Shown: positions 1-11,600, counted from the first letter of the stretch. The stretch: DNA of 64,000 bases from Pachyseris speciosa (GCA_016490735.1 JAEMWC010000079.1:275001-339000); one strand, 5' to 3'. Numbers and translations are program-made. Notes: generated by a model from the letters alone, not told the origin.

Positions 1-120
1 TATGCAAGATATTTCTATACATATACATAACAAGGCCAATTTAACACTTATCTTTTATTATTTACTTACTAAGACTGTTGTTTTGAGAATGATGTCTTCT
101 TCTCGGTTCTTCTCACACCT

Positions 121-365
121 TGTCCCTCTGGACGGTATGGTTTAGATTCCCATTTAAAAGAATACCGTCCAGAGGGACAGTCTCTTCATCAAGCAAGTAA
201 TTCCAGCTAAGATCGCAGCTTGGTTTGCAATTGAGTTTTGTGTTTTCCTATTCAGCCTAGCAGTAGTTCAGAATTGCTGGATATGTTATTATTTATTTTT
301 CTATCTTGTCCCTCTGGACGGTATGATTTAGATTCCTGTTTAAAAGAATACTGACCAGAGAGACA
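121..365. repeat. Two hairpin-bearing repeat units
   Basis: An 18-bp perfect inverted repeat (arms 121-138 and 162-179, arm TGTCCCTCTGGACGGTAT) recurs in a diverged copy at 306-323 and 348-365. The sequence after each hairpin is also shared (CAAGCAAGT..TTCCAGCT.. at 190-245, and at 382-399 continuing at 803-850), so the two units form an old tandem duplication. The second unit is interrupted by the MITE at 400-802. No coding potential is seen. Confidence 0.7.
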
Positions 366-399
366 GTCTTTTTTTTTTTTCAAGCAAGTTGTTCCAGCT

Positions 400-802
400 C
401 CCAGGGGGGTACTAAAAAAAATTTAATACGGGGAGGCTCCGCCCCGAGGTCCAACCCCTTACCCTTTTATATACCATTTTTGACAGAAAAGGTACCCCTT
501 TCGTATATCTTCCATTGACAAAAAGTAGCCCTTTCGTATATCTGAAACAGGAAGTCTTCTTGTCATTTTCACGTAGCGTTCAATTAATTAAAACAGTGCA
601 GTCATAAGGTACGTGTGTTCGAAATATTTTAATGAAAGGCCCTTTAAATACCCCAATGACAGATTTCCCTACCCTTTTATATACTTCCACTCGTGAAATC
701 CCTACCATTTCATATACCTGAAGCGTGAAAAAGGTACCCCTTTCAGGCGGAGCCTCCCCGTATAGGCCATTATAGGGAGTACTCTCCCCCCCCCCCCCCC
801 CG
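400..802. mobile_element. MITE with 9-bp target duplication
   Basis: The element interrupts the second hairpin unit and is flanked by a 9-bp direct repeat GTTCCAGCT (391-399 and 803-811). The neighbouring unit at 190-245 shows the uninterrupted sequence. The ends are inverted: GGGGGGTACT near 404, with GGGGAGGCTCCGCC further in, is mirrored by GGCGGAGCCTCCCC near 745 and AGTACTCTCCCCC at the right end. A 9-bp duplication fits Mutator-like elements. It has no ORF; the short ORF at 702-884 is a shadow. I recognise this as a common coral repeat by memory only. Confidence 0.7.
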
Positions 803-1499
803 GTTCCAGCTGAGGTTGCAGTTTGGTTTGCAGTTCATTTTCATGCCTTCGGTCAAGGCCGTAGGAGACAAAAATTGTTACCAAGGCAATGTATCTGTTT
901 GTTATTTACCATTATTTCTCTTCTAAGGTATGACCTCCTACAGGACCCTGGAAAGTTTGTATAGTTTCCTCTCTATTCTAAAACTGCTTTAAAATGACTG
1001 GATTTTTTTTATCAATATTGTTACATAGAAGCAACACATGTTCAATAAATTAGTGACTTGAATGTTTGCCATGGATTACTTTTTGAAATGCTACAATTTT
1101 ATTATGCAATTAGGAAGTACTCATTCTCAAAGAAACATAGTTGGCCGGATCTTACACATTGGCCTTGTAATATTTCTACCCACTCATCTCCCTAGCTTCT
1201 TATAGCCAGCGAACATAATACTGGATTCACACTAGGAGTACTCCATCTTATTTTGGGAGTCTTTTACCAGTTTGTTACCATTGTTAACAGCCTCCCTTTC
1301 CTTGTACTATTTTAAACAAGACGCTCTATGAGCGTTAACTCGGGATACTTTTGTGCTGCAGAAGCCGGACGCATGCTTTCTGATTCTCGAAACTATCCGG
1401 TTAGTGGTTTGCATTTTTTTGGGGTTCACATAAGGCCTTTTTGTTCACGTGCGAGAAAAGTTGAGAGTTGCCATCCATATTCGTTGTCAGCTGTTGTTG

Positions 1500-1745
1500 T
1501 TTACTTCTAAATTAAGTGGCAACATCTGGAGTTTTTCCTCTCTGCGAAGCTTGAAAACATTCGCATAGACTCTTCTCTTAACATATTGGATATTCAAAAC
1601 TCCAAAACAAAAGGCGAATCGTTTCCGTGTATGTGACATGTTTCTCAGAAGCAATCAGACGTCACGCATTGTAAAAAGAACTCGAAATTCAAACTGCTCT
1701 ATTTTCAAAACAAAGCGTGTTACTTGGCTTAAAATGTCATTTACC
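1500..1745 (-). mobile_element. Diverged copy of the 48.4-kb TIR element
   Basis: The stretch reads as the reverse complement of part of 48530-48780. Shared words include AAAACATTCGCATAGAC, CTTAACATATTG, CACGCATTGTAAAA and CTGCTCTATTTTCAAAACAA. Element ends are not visible here, so this is a partial or old copy. Confidence 0.55.
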
Positions 1746-1904
1746 TGATGAAGGTAAAAAATCTAAATGTTTAATTTTAGTTTTTTTTCTGACCTCACGT
1801 GAAAACCAAAAATTCGCAAACTTGTCTCTAAATATAGAACTGTCACAGCAATTGAGCTGTGGTATAATCCGGATCAAATTACATCAAAACAACTTAATAT
1901 AAAA

Positions 1905-2305
1905 CTGTCACAACGTTCAAATTCGAGTCGATACTCACAGCACGTGCGAGGCTTCCAACCTTGTCTTAAATAACCTTTTCACGCGGACAGTCTGTACTGT
2001 ATTAAAATCTAGCTTCACAACTTTACAAAGATATGTGAAGGGAAAATTTGTTCCGGCGGTCAAAGTGGATTATTTAACCTTGAGTGTTCACTTGCGGTCA
2101 CGTATTAAATGGAAGGTATCACATTACGAAAACAACTTTTTGCAAATCTGTAATTTTTCTGTCACAGCATTCGAATTCGACTTGTGATATCGATTAGCCG
2201 ATAAGCACTACACTTGCGAGGCTTCCAACGTTATCTTAACACTCAGCAAACCTTTTCACGGGGACAGACTGTGCTGTATTTTAAAAAATATCTAGCTTCA
2301 CAACT
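1905..2305. repeat. Degenerate direct repeat, period about 270 bp
   Basis: Two diverged copies follow each other. Both carry CTGTCACA..TTC.AATTCGA, then GCGAGGCTTCCAAC, then CCTTTTCACG.GGACAG.CTGT.CTGTATT and ATCTAGCTTCACAACT (first copy 1905-2030, second 2158-2303). There is no ORF. Confidence 0.5.
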
Positions 2306-2856
2306 CAAACACGATGAATTTGCATAACTTCAAAACAACCGTCGCATGATGTTAGCCTTTCGACCTTTGGACTATGTGGTTTGCTTTAACCAATGAACAC
2401 ACCGCCACGTGCCTGCTATTGTGCATTGGCCAATCCAAACACCGGAACGTAATTGTATTGTGCATTTTGCTGCACAGGAAAAAAAAAAGAGAGAGACTGA
2501 AATCTGACACATTTTATAACTCGGTATACCTACAGTATCCCGAGCAACAAGAACTGAAGGTTACAGATATTGGGGTCTGATCTTTTAAACACTTGTCTGA
2601 ACCTTTGAAGGATGTCTTTAATCATTAATCACAGTTCGTAACCATGCATAACTGATACAAATGAACTAATACTAACATATACAATCGAACAAAAATACAA
2701 AAATGGTTAACAGGACGGTAGTAGGGGGAAGACTGGTATCAAGACAGATGTGTAACATATGTGTGTAACATACATGGCTATTTTGACACATTTATTTTTT
2801 CCAGTTGTTTTTTTGTCATCTCTGATAGCTAAATCAGTTTATTGACAGTTTCTTAC

Positions 2857-3659
2857 TGTTAGATTCAAACGTGCTGTTTTACATTCCGTGCTTAGTCACG
2901 CGTATAAGGGCGCATTCTTTAGTTCACATGGGTTCGCAATTTAGGCTATGTCTACACTATGCCGGATAACATTTTATGCCGTTGTGAAAAATACTACGGC
3001 CTGGTGTGAACGGCAGTGGCCCAAAACCCAATTTTTGCTTCTCGTTGTTGATTTCCGTTTCGGTTCGATTCTTTGTTCACACTACTCCAGAAAGTGTCAC
3101 GAAAACCTATCCGATATGTGACGATTCACTTTCAAGACCGCAGCGGCCCAGCATCGCTCCGACGCAAAAATCGTGCCGAAATCATCGTTTTGAATGTGAA
3201 CAAAGGCCCTATCCGATATGGTTTTCGTGCCGGCACAAGAGCTATCCGGTATAGTGTAGACATAGCCTTAGAGTTTCGCGCCTCAACCTTTCAGTTGAGT
3301 CTTTTCAATCCGGCCGCAGTCAAGTCAACCAGAGTAGTCTGCTCATCAAAGCTCTAGTTCAAGTTCAAGCTCAGCGTTCAAGTTTTCGTTTCAAACTACT
3401 GCTAGGAAACATTTGTAAGTTCACGTGTTTAGCCACTTCCTTTTATTACCGTTCTCTTTCGCTTATCAGTGTTGTAATTTTTTCTCTTCTAGTCGAACCA
3501 TCTCAGTCTTCTCAATCATCTCAACAACGATTCAATCAAATCGACAAGTCTGTAAAATCATCAAGTCATTGTAATCAACGGAGTTGTACTCGGATGCGTT
3601 CGGAAAGATCGTAATAAAGTAGTTTCGGTGTGTAGTTTGGTCCAAGTTTGTGAGCTACA
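2857..3659 (+). mobile_element. Solo LTR of an LTR retrotransposon, with nested MITE
   Basis: The segment starts TGTTAG, ends CTACA and is flanked by a perfect 5-bp direct repeat CTTAC (2852-2856 and 3660-3664), the signature of LTR-retrotransposon integration. It has a TATA-like GTATAAGG near 2902 and a polyadenylation hexamer AATAAA near 3613, in LTR order. Removing the nested MITE (2944-3267 plus one TTA) leaves an LTR of about 476 bp. No gag-pol sequence or partner LTR is seen in the window, so it is a solo LTR formed by recombination. Gypsy-type is a guess. Confidence 0.7.
2944..3267. mobile_element. PIF/Harbinger-type MITE inside the LTR
   Basis: The 324-bp element has inverted ends of about 25 bp (GGCTATGTCTACACTAT followed by G or A, then CCGGATA) and a TTA target duplication (2941-2943 and 3268-3270). 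TTA duplications are typical of PIF/Harbinger elements. It has no transposase, and the two overlapping ORFs here (3006-3357) are shadows. Its insertion post-dates the LTR. Confidence 0.8.
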
Positions 3660-4108
3660 CTTACCTCAAGCCACTCTAGAGAACCTGGATGCTTTACTGG
3701 TTATTTTATTTATTTTGTTTTTATTTATCTATTTATTTTCTGTCCTTTTTTACTTTGGAACGGTTAACCACCTTCTTTTAAGGATCGGAGAAAGATAGTT
3801 AATCTTTATAGTGGCGAATCTCCCTTGATCAAATAATTGGAGCTTACATCATATTGCGTCATCGGGCTTGAAACACTGGTGCGAAACTGCCGGGAAATTC
3901 CACACTCGGGAGATTTTGTCTAGAAAGCACTCAAGTGTTCGTTTAGACAGTTCAGAAGCCACATTTTCGTTCGGATGGCAAATTAGCCAATCAGATTGCG
4001 AGATTACTAGCAATTGTGGTAAAAAGGTAAATCTCTTAAAGACACACTCGTCAGAGCGAAAATATAATTTTTTAGGCTCTAAAGGAGTCCCTGCAGGCCT
4101 GTCTCTTA

Positions 4109-4738
4109 AGGGGCCAATTACATGAGCCGGGCTGGCCCGGTTAAACAGGGTGGCTCGGTTTGCTGAGGTGAAGTTCAAACTCGGTATTACATAACTGTAA
4201 GACAAGCCATGGCCATCTCGGGGTGAGTTGGTAATGTCTCATGTCCTTCGCTTGATTCAACACCTCATGGCAGTAGTTCAGTTGACGGCGAACCGGGAGT
4301 ACTTCGTGGGCCAACGAAGTTTACGTCAATGGAGCTGTGCTTTCGGGTTGTCGCCACTCTCGGCGGGTTCGTCAGACTTTTTGACTTTGTCAGCATTAAA
4401 ATCCACGTTACGATACTCCATGTTACTTTTAAATTGTAAAAGCGAGCTCAAAAGATCGTCAACCATCCCATTCGCCCACTTAAATTTTGTTGCACTCGCT
4501 GCCATGTTTACAAACAAGGAAGAGAGCACCAGTGCGCATGAGTACCGTAGTTTGTTGGCTCAGGGAGCCGGGCTGTCCCGGTGAACGCGATTACATTAAT
4601 TCTCAGCCTGGTTAGCCGGAATCCTGGCATCGGGCTGGCCCGCTCGTCATGTAATCGCGAACTTAACTTTTGGTGTTTTTCTCAGACTTGCCGGGATCTT
4701 GGCTTAACGAGCCAGCCCGGCTCATGTAATCGGCCCCT
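4109..4738. mobile_element. 630-bp MITE with TA target duplication
   Basis: Inverted ends of about 30 bp read AGGGGCC, R, then ATTACATGAGCCGGGCTGG, and TA flanks both sides (4107-4108 and 4739-4740). The same GGGCTGGCCCG words recur inside near 4570-4640. The TA duplication suggests a Tc1/mariner-like mobiliser. Open frames of 118 codons here are not supported as genes. Confidence 0.8.
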
Positions 4739-4825
4739 TACTTCCTATCAAACTATAGGTTATTGCATGGAATAGCTTTGGTGTCAAGTCAGCTTTCGTT
4801 AAGAACAATACCAATTGATACACAT

Positions 4826-5190
4826 TTTGTTAGGGAAAGTTGTCTCCCCACTTTGTTCAGGTTTCAACAGTTTTAATCGTCATGGAAATATTATTGAAGG
4901 AGAGCATACACCGTGACTTACACGGAAAGTTGCCTATCCGCTTTTTCAAATAGGTTTTAACCGATTTAATCGTAATGGAAATATTTTTGGAGGAGTGTAT
5001 ACACATTTAAAGGAAAAGTTGCCTACCCATTTTGTTAAAGTTTAAACAGAATAATAATGAGGATATTTTTGATGGAGAAGGTACATAGATTTAGGGGAAG
5101 GTGTCTATCCACTTTTGTTTAAGTTCTAAGAGATTGGATCCCGATGTGAATACCTTTGAAGGAGAAGATAGTTACATAGTTTTATAATTA
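4826..5190. repeat. Degenerate tandem repeat, about 88-bp unit
   Basis: Four diverged units begin near 4831, 4921, 5009 and 5091. Each carries GGRAARKTGYCTMYCC followed by an ACTTTTGTT-like word, then a GGAAATATTTTTGRAGGAGA-like word about 60 bp later. Spacing shrinks slightly from unit to unit. Confidence 0.6.
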
Positions 5191-5939
5191 AGTTTAAGTT
5201 GATTAAAGTTTATACGTTGTGAATTATAGAAGCATTTTCATCACTATCAATTTGAAATTTATTTTAAATAAATAGCTTAAATCTGATTACATCTACCTTA
5301 TTTTACGAAGTGTTTGAGATATTAGGCTTAGGTATCTATAGAGTATCGTATAATAGGTGGGTTATTAGCAACGTTTTGGTATCGGTTTCAGGCGGAAGAT
5401 TGGATACAAAGAACAGGCGAGTCGAAGGCACGACTTTCACTCAAGTCACTAAGGTAAGACAGCCAATATTTTCTTTTTTATGTGCTGAACCTGAACACAC
5501 GCACCCATTTGCATTCACATAATACCAAGATCCATATAATTCTGAAGTAGTTTTGGTTATGACCCATTCGTTACATCCGACACAATGCTGATTTTACATG
5601 AACTCTGGCTCATCAAAATAAAAGTGGACTTCATCGTAAATTCGGTATATTGAAGGCCAGCTTTCTGCGGCACAAATGGAGATTGCAGCTTATTAAAGAG
5701 AATGGAGTTTTTAATGAAAGTACGAAGAACAGGTAAAGATTGACATTTTTTTTCGAGTAGACCAACGATCCCGGTTTGAGTTGAGTTTCGTCATTAGGTT
5801 CGGACGTCCCGCTATGCGGGACTTTTAATAGACGTCTTGGCCCCGGGGGCGGGACAATAAGCCGTTTTTTAACACTTGGTAAATGTTAAATTCCCCGCTA
5901 AGTCCCGGGGGTCGGGGTGCCGGGGTTTCAATTGACTGA

Positions 5940-6130
5940 TGCATTACTCCCCAGACCGTAATGTTTACATGTTGTAGTTGTATCTAATGTTCATTTATTG
6001 TTTTAAAAAATTGTCTAAATTATTCTGTGTATAGTCTGGCTTGCCGCGATTAGCTCTTCGCTATTTGCAAGCCAGCCTAGTAATAACTTAAGTGTCTGCT
6101 TTAAATAAATAAAACTTGAAAACTTGAAAA
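5940..6130 (+). mobile_element. Possible 3' tail of a non-LTR retroelement
   Basis: A hairpin-like stretch (CTGGCTTGCCGCG .. TTGCAAGCCAG, 6032-6077) is followed by an A-rich simple tail (AAATAAATAAAAC, then CTTGAAAA repeats). This arrangement is typical of LINE 3' ends and looks familiar from coral genomes. No reverse transcriptase is adjacent, so this is at best a 5'-truncated copy. Confidence 0.35.
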
Positions 6131-6134
6131 CTAA

Positions 6135-6810
6135 AAAAACGCCTACAATATGAGTGCAAAATTTCGGCAAATGGTTTTCAGAGTTAATCTAGGTTTACTT
6201 CATAACTTCACTTATCAGTTGTAACCTGTGCAGGCGATTGACTGGAAAAGCAAAACTCTGCTTCTTCGCATGTCGTTAGTTAATCGAAGCTATAAGTTTT
6301 CTGATAAAACAATTGCAACTATTTATTGACACTCTCTACGAAACATACAGCAAATCATTGCGGTTACAATTCAATAAGTTTGTCACAGAATTTCAAAATA
6401 AAAAACTTGCTTTGCAGGCTAATTTTTACATTCTTATTTTATTATTATTATTTTTTTTTTCACCTCATCTGGAATTGGCCGAAGCTTGTCTTGCTAATCT
6501 CTAAACTGCTGATCAGTGTCCTGACGCCAGGAAGTCACTTGTCCTAAGCTTCTGTTCCTTTCATCCTGGTCAGATTTTCCAAGCTGTAAAGACATCCAGT
6601 GAGGAATTGTTAGCATTACAGCGTGCAATAGAGAAACTACACCTAGTGAATGCGTTAGTTAACTCTGATACTACAAACGGGAACTTCTTTCATGCAGTGT
6701 TACTCGAGACGGCTGAAATTGATGGTGGTTCCGATGCTTTGCAGCAGCAGAAGAAGAAGGAGGAACAGGAGGAGGAGGAGGAAGAAGAGGAGGAGGAGGA
6801 GGAGGAAGAG

Positions 6811-6876
<66 letters not shown>

Positions 6877-6915
6877 AAGGAGGAGGAGGAAGAGGAGGAG
6901 GAGCAGGAGGAGGAG

Positions 6916-6954
<39 letters not shown>

Positions 6955-6978
6955 AAGGAGGAGGAGGAGGAGGAAGAG

Positions 6979-7047
<69 letters not shown>

Positions 7048-7089
7048 AAGGAGGAGGACAAGGAGGAGGAGGAGGAGGAAGAGGAGGAT
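6135..7089 (-). pseudogene. Left half of duplicated segment with dead copy of exon 10
   Basis: This stretch is a near copy of 40333 to about 40990. It includes the fourteen-exon coiled-coil gene's exon 10, copied here at 6464-6583 (-). The copied exon has an in-frame TAG at 6494-6496 (- strand) where the 40-kb copy has TTG, so it is not functional. The homology runs into a GAG/CAG microsatellite and is broken at 7090 by the helicase/recombinase element, resuming at 15374. The 174-aa plus-strand ORF here is the microsatellite read as poly-Glu. Confidence 0.8.
6748..7089. repeat. GAG/GAA microsatellite, left block
   Basis: About 340 bp of nearly pure GAG/GAA triplets with scattered AAG and CAG. 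In the paralogue at 40968-41010 the same site is a short CAG/GGA run, so this array expanded after the duplication. Poly-Glu, poly-Pro, poly-Ser and poly-Arg ORFs over it are artefacts. Confidence 0.9.
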
Positions 7090-7360
7090 CGTTTCCCAAA
7101 TGTCCCCGTTCCTTTTGCTATATTGCGTTAAATCTATTTAAGTCTTAGATATTATATCGCGCCATTGTTGATTCATCGCGTAAAAGGATTTAGAAGTTGA
7201 ACTGCAATTTTCCAATCAATATAAAATGGAAAAAGACGTCAACGTTGTTGGATTTTGAAACAAAGTTGAAAAATTAAAGGTAAACAGTCCAAAATGTTCT
7301 CTCAGAAGCAGGCACTTGACTGAGATATAGAAGGAAATGACTAAGTTAAATCTATCAATG

Positions 7361-7767
7361 TTTCAAAATCCGTGAAATCCGTCTTTTCCGCCGTGTTTAA
7401 TAAAAAGGTTAACTTAACTGCTCATCAGCACTGGAAGTTTCCACGGAATGTTTTTTCCTAATAATGGCGGAAAGGACGGATTTCGCGGATTTTGCGGATT
7501 TGTTTTTAATTTGTTTTAATTAATTCTTCTCTTTAAAACTGTAAGTAAAATATTATTATTAATATATTATAATATATTATTTATATTATACTTACAGTTT
7601 TAAAGAGAGGTTTTAAATCAAACTTAAAAATCCGCAAATTCCGTAAAATCCGTCCTTTCCGCCATAATTAGGAGAAACCTTCAATAGAAACTTCCAGTAC
7701 TGGGAGGCGGTTGGATGAAACTTTCTTCTAATCACGGCGGAAAGAACGGATTTCACGGATTTTGTGA
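7361..7767. repeat. 0.4-kb imperfect palindrome
   Basis: Two arms of about 200 bp mirror each other. The outer words are AAAATCCGTGAAATCCGTC and its reverse near 7745; then CCGCCGTG and CACGGCGG; then GGCGGAAAGGACGGATTT (from 7465) and AAATCCGTCCTTTCCGCC (ending 7665); and innermost CTTTAAAACTGTAAGTA and TACTTACAGTTTTAAAG around an AT-rich centre near 7565. It lies near the left end of the helicase/recombinase element. It could be a fold-back MITE inserted there or a hairpin belonging to the element. Confidence 0.75.
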
Positions 7768-8224
7768 AAACGTTCAGATTAATTTTGATATCTCTCTGTA
7801 AAACTTAACCATAACATTTTGCGCTTTCATCGATTGGCTTTGAAATACAAGATTTTACTTATCTCTGCTTTCTATATTCTGTTTCAACTGTTTTTATTGA
7901 ATCACATCCTACATTTGCGGTGACATAGAAGACGTTAAATCTTTCTTCAAAAATCAGTGACACTTTCACGTCACTTTTCTACCTTCCCCAACATCAAGAT
8001 GAGAACTGTCTCAGTTCATTTATTCTTGTTGGTTTTTTTTTAACATGAGTCGTGATAATTGTGTAATACACGATGAAAACACGCCGCTGTATATGACATT
8101 TTCTCAACTCTTTTCGCTTGCCCATTAGTTCTGGTTGATGTTGTTGTTAGCCCCTACTGGGACCATGTGTAGACAGTATTTCCTAAATTCCTCTCAAACG
8201 AATTTACCGTCATTGTGGCTTGTT

Positions 8225-8575
8225 AATCGAGTTTATTATTTGGTGTAAAATAGCTGTTGATTGCTGACCAGCTCAAATATTAATAGCAAAAATTAAATTC
8301 GGGAAAGTAACGGATGAGAAAATTCGTCTACAAAAGTAGCCGTAAATAGTCTGAGAACTGATTGCGTGTCGCAATTGGCTGATTAAAAATGTCACTGTTG
8401 CTTCGTTACCTACTTTATTGTTCGCTGTGAAAGAGCTGTTCATAGCTGACCAGTGCGACGAAAAATGGCATTCACATGAAAATTACGTAGCAAGAAAAGT
8501 CGTCTAGAAATTTCACTGGAGAGCACCTGCGAACTGATAGCGTGTCACAATTGGCCATTTAAAACAAACAACTAC
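8225..8575 (+). repeat. Degenerate direct repeat upstream of helicase gene
   Basis: Two diverged copies of about 180 bp (about 8225-8400 and 8405-8575) share TTTATT.TT.G.TGT, AGCTGTT...TGCTGACCAG, TCGTCTA.AAA and GAACTGAT.GCGTGTC.CAATTGGC. They lie directly before the first coding exon of the helicase gene, so they may hold its promoter or belong to the element's control region. That role is inference. Confidence 0.55.
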
Positions 8576-8681
8576 GTCTTCTGTTGATTGCATTTTGTGT
8601 GGTATAATTATTCCTGGGTACTTCACAAGTCTTCTCTCTATAAAAGAAAAACACGTTTCAGGGCTTACATTGTCGTTCAAG

Positions 8682-11600
8682 ATGCAGAGGGCTCGTTATC
8701 CATGCCGTCAACTAAACAGCAGGACGATAAAAAGCGCTGCGTTGTGCTACTTGAGCCCTGTAGTTTTGGGAAAATGTAGTATTATCAGTGCAAAGTGTGC
8801 TTGCAAGGTTCAGGAAGAAGGTTTTGAAAATGCGTGGAATGGCGTGTGTCGAACTAGAGATGCCTGTGATAAAGCTCTGCAAGGTTTGTTTATGTGTGTG
8901 CTGTTTAAAATTTCGAGCTTTTCTGTTGTTTGGGTGGAATTAATTGATGCAGATTCAGTGAATAATATAGCTTGTTTTGTCTATTTCGCAGGCATGAAGA
9001 ATGTCGCATTCTTTTTCAGCGCCATTAGCTCGCAAAGTCTAAAGAAAGAACGAAGCAGGAAAAGGGCGCATGTCGAGGAAGAGGGGAGCGATGATGCAGA
9101 CGAATTTCCGGATTCGAGTCAATACTGCCCCCCTAACGGCAATTCAACAAGCCAAGAATGGGTTGCAAGTCACGCCACAATCATAAATCAGAAGCTGTGC
9201 CCATGTGTGAGTTATTGGATCGCTCTGACCACGCCAAATGGTGCACCGTGTAGTCCTCTTGTTATCCACCGAGCCTTCCTGGAGTGCAACGTGGATGTCT
9301 TCGCAAATCAGGTAACAACTTTATTCCAATCGTAAAATTGACATAAGTAACACTAATCAGTGATAAAGTGTAATAATTCTTTTACTACCTTATGACAAGG
9401 CATTAAATTAAAAAAAAAATAGCAAAAGGCAGGCTTTAAAGTAAACGTGTAACTGCCCAAGATGATCCCAACGGTTAGATTCAACAACTTATAATTTCAA
9501 AGTACACTAACTTTGAATTTCCTCGGTACCGAAAATTACTGATCACTTGTTCACCAGCCGAATGCTGGTTATTATGAAAGAACCGGAATCAACTTGTTAA
9601 ATATTTCTCGATTTTAGGTCCCCTGCTACGAGGGTAAAGAGACTGGAGCGATGAAAGAGCTGTTCAAAGTCCTTAAAGACCACAAGAACCCGTTTATGGA
9701 GGACCTAGTGAGTTCGTCTTACAACTATTGCTTTCGTGATGAATTTGAAAGTTTCGTGGGGGACGCCGATTCAGTGGATCTCGACCAATGCGGCACGGAG
9801 AACGTAGTCCGGATCTGTCTGGTCGATCCATCGTTCTCTTCCAGTCTTTCGTGGGCTTTGAGAAAACTTGAAGATGTAAAACTGGTCATCGACCAGTTCG
9901 GCTTCCAATTAGACGGCTCGGCTGTTCCAAGAGAGAATGAAATCGTCAACGAACAGGCAAGATTGTCCGATAAACTAACAGTGCTTGTTAATGACATTGG
10001 CATCGCAATGAAAAGGCTCGGCTACGCTTTGTACGGTGGAAAAGTGTACAAGAAATGCGACAAGGCAAAGTACACCTATTCCTATAAGTGCGAGGTGGAG
10101 GCGTTCGTTAATAGTTTGGCGGCGAACGAGTCTTTCAAGGCGGGACTCCTAAAGGACATGAAGAAAGTCATCGATATCCTAGCCAACCCGCACTGCGAGG
10201 TCATTCGACCACTTTCTGTAGATTATAATTTGATTGAGGTAAACGACGGCAAGTGCTGGTCAATCAAGGAGCGTCGCTTCCTGGAGAATGTGATCGCGGA
10301 CAAGGACATTGGTCATGTTACACCACTTGCGTTTAGTTTGTAAGATCCAACCAGAGAGCCAGAACCGAAGTTTTTCAAAGAAATTTTGGAAAACAGCCTC
10401 ACAGAAGCTGAAATTGAGGAATTTTGCGAAGATTTCTTGAGGCTCTTGAATCACAATCAAAAGAGACACAAAGACAAAGTTCCTTGCCTTATTGGTGCCG
10501 CTAATAGTGGAAAGACGAGTTTATTTCAACCAATTCTAGGCCTGGTACATCATGGCAACATAGCGACTATCACTAAACAGCGCGTCTTCAATAAGGCCAT
10601 GATCAATCACTTCACAGAAGTAATCTTCGTGGACGAAGCGAGTCCTTCCACACTAGATATAGATGACTGGAAAATCCTAACGCAGGGCGGTTACACAGCC
10701 TGTGACATCAAGTATCAAACAGCTAAGTCATTCATTAACCGTTGTCCGATGCTTTTAACAGCGCAACAGAAACTTGAATTCGGGCCAGAGGACCAAGCAG
10801 CAATGGACCGTAGGCTAAAGAACTACGTCTTCAAGAGTTTGCCTAACCCGAGGAAGAAAGCAGCAGAGTGGCTCAGAAAACACTCCATGGATTGTGTGGG
10901 CCTCGACGAAAGCGCGTCCGACGACGGACCAAGAAGAAAGCTCCGACAGCAGCTTGGGAGAAGAACACATCGGTGACGGCGTTCTTAAAGACGAGGAGAA
11001 GGACGCTTTACGAACGCTGCCTCTCGCAGACGTCTGGACTGACACTCTTGACGAGACAGGCGAGACAACAGGCACAACAGCTGACGCTGGCAGTGACAAT
11101 ACAGTCGACTCGGATGACGACCAGTGCATTCGTAACTTGAGGAGAGCACTTGGGCTATCTTCCACAGGTTCCCTGCGACATAGACAAATTGCCAGCATCT
11201 TGCACACGCGCGTCAGAGAGAAGGAGGACGAGAATCGGCGGAGACGTGAACTACATAAGGCAAGACGATCTTTCCTGACAGAGAGGGGATCAGCAGCGAG
11301 ATTGCCGAACTGTTGCCAGAAGACCCCGACGCAGCGATGCCAAGTCAAATTCAAAGACAACTGCAGAAGCACTGCGACGAACAAGTAGCACTCAAAGAAC
11401 AAGAACGACGCTAGAAAGCTCGTCGAGCGTTCGAAGGCACCTGGATAAGAGCTACCGAGGTCGAGCTGAAGAACTGCTGCGACAAATATCAACGCAGTAG
11501 CGATCCCACGGTTCGCACTAACGTCAAAGAATGGATGAAGGTCCTGTGCGACAAGTTAAAAATGCATCACAAGTCCTTGGGCACTTTCAACACCGCCGAG

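Larger units (their letters stand above)
812..2850. other. Gene-free repeat-rich stretch
   Basis: No ORF above about 70 codons is convincing on either strand, and no splice-linked exon series was found. The stretch holds a diverged copy of the TIR element seen at 48435-49030 (about 1500-1745) and a degenerate duplication (1905-2305). The rest is AT-rich sequence in which I see nothing I can name. Confidence 0.5.

Noticed and set aside
6607..7131. 174-aa poly-Glu protein (and poly-Pro, poly-Ser, poly-Arg frames on the same bases)
   Set aside because: All six frames stay open because the sequence is a GAG/GAA microsatellite. The paralogue at 40.97 kb has only a short run there.
10815..11492. 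225-aa minus-strand ORF opposite the helicase gene
   Set aside because: Shadow of GC-rich coding sequence on +; the + frame has the helicase motifs and the expected acidic and basic tail.
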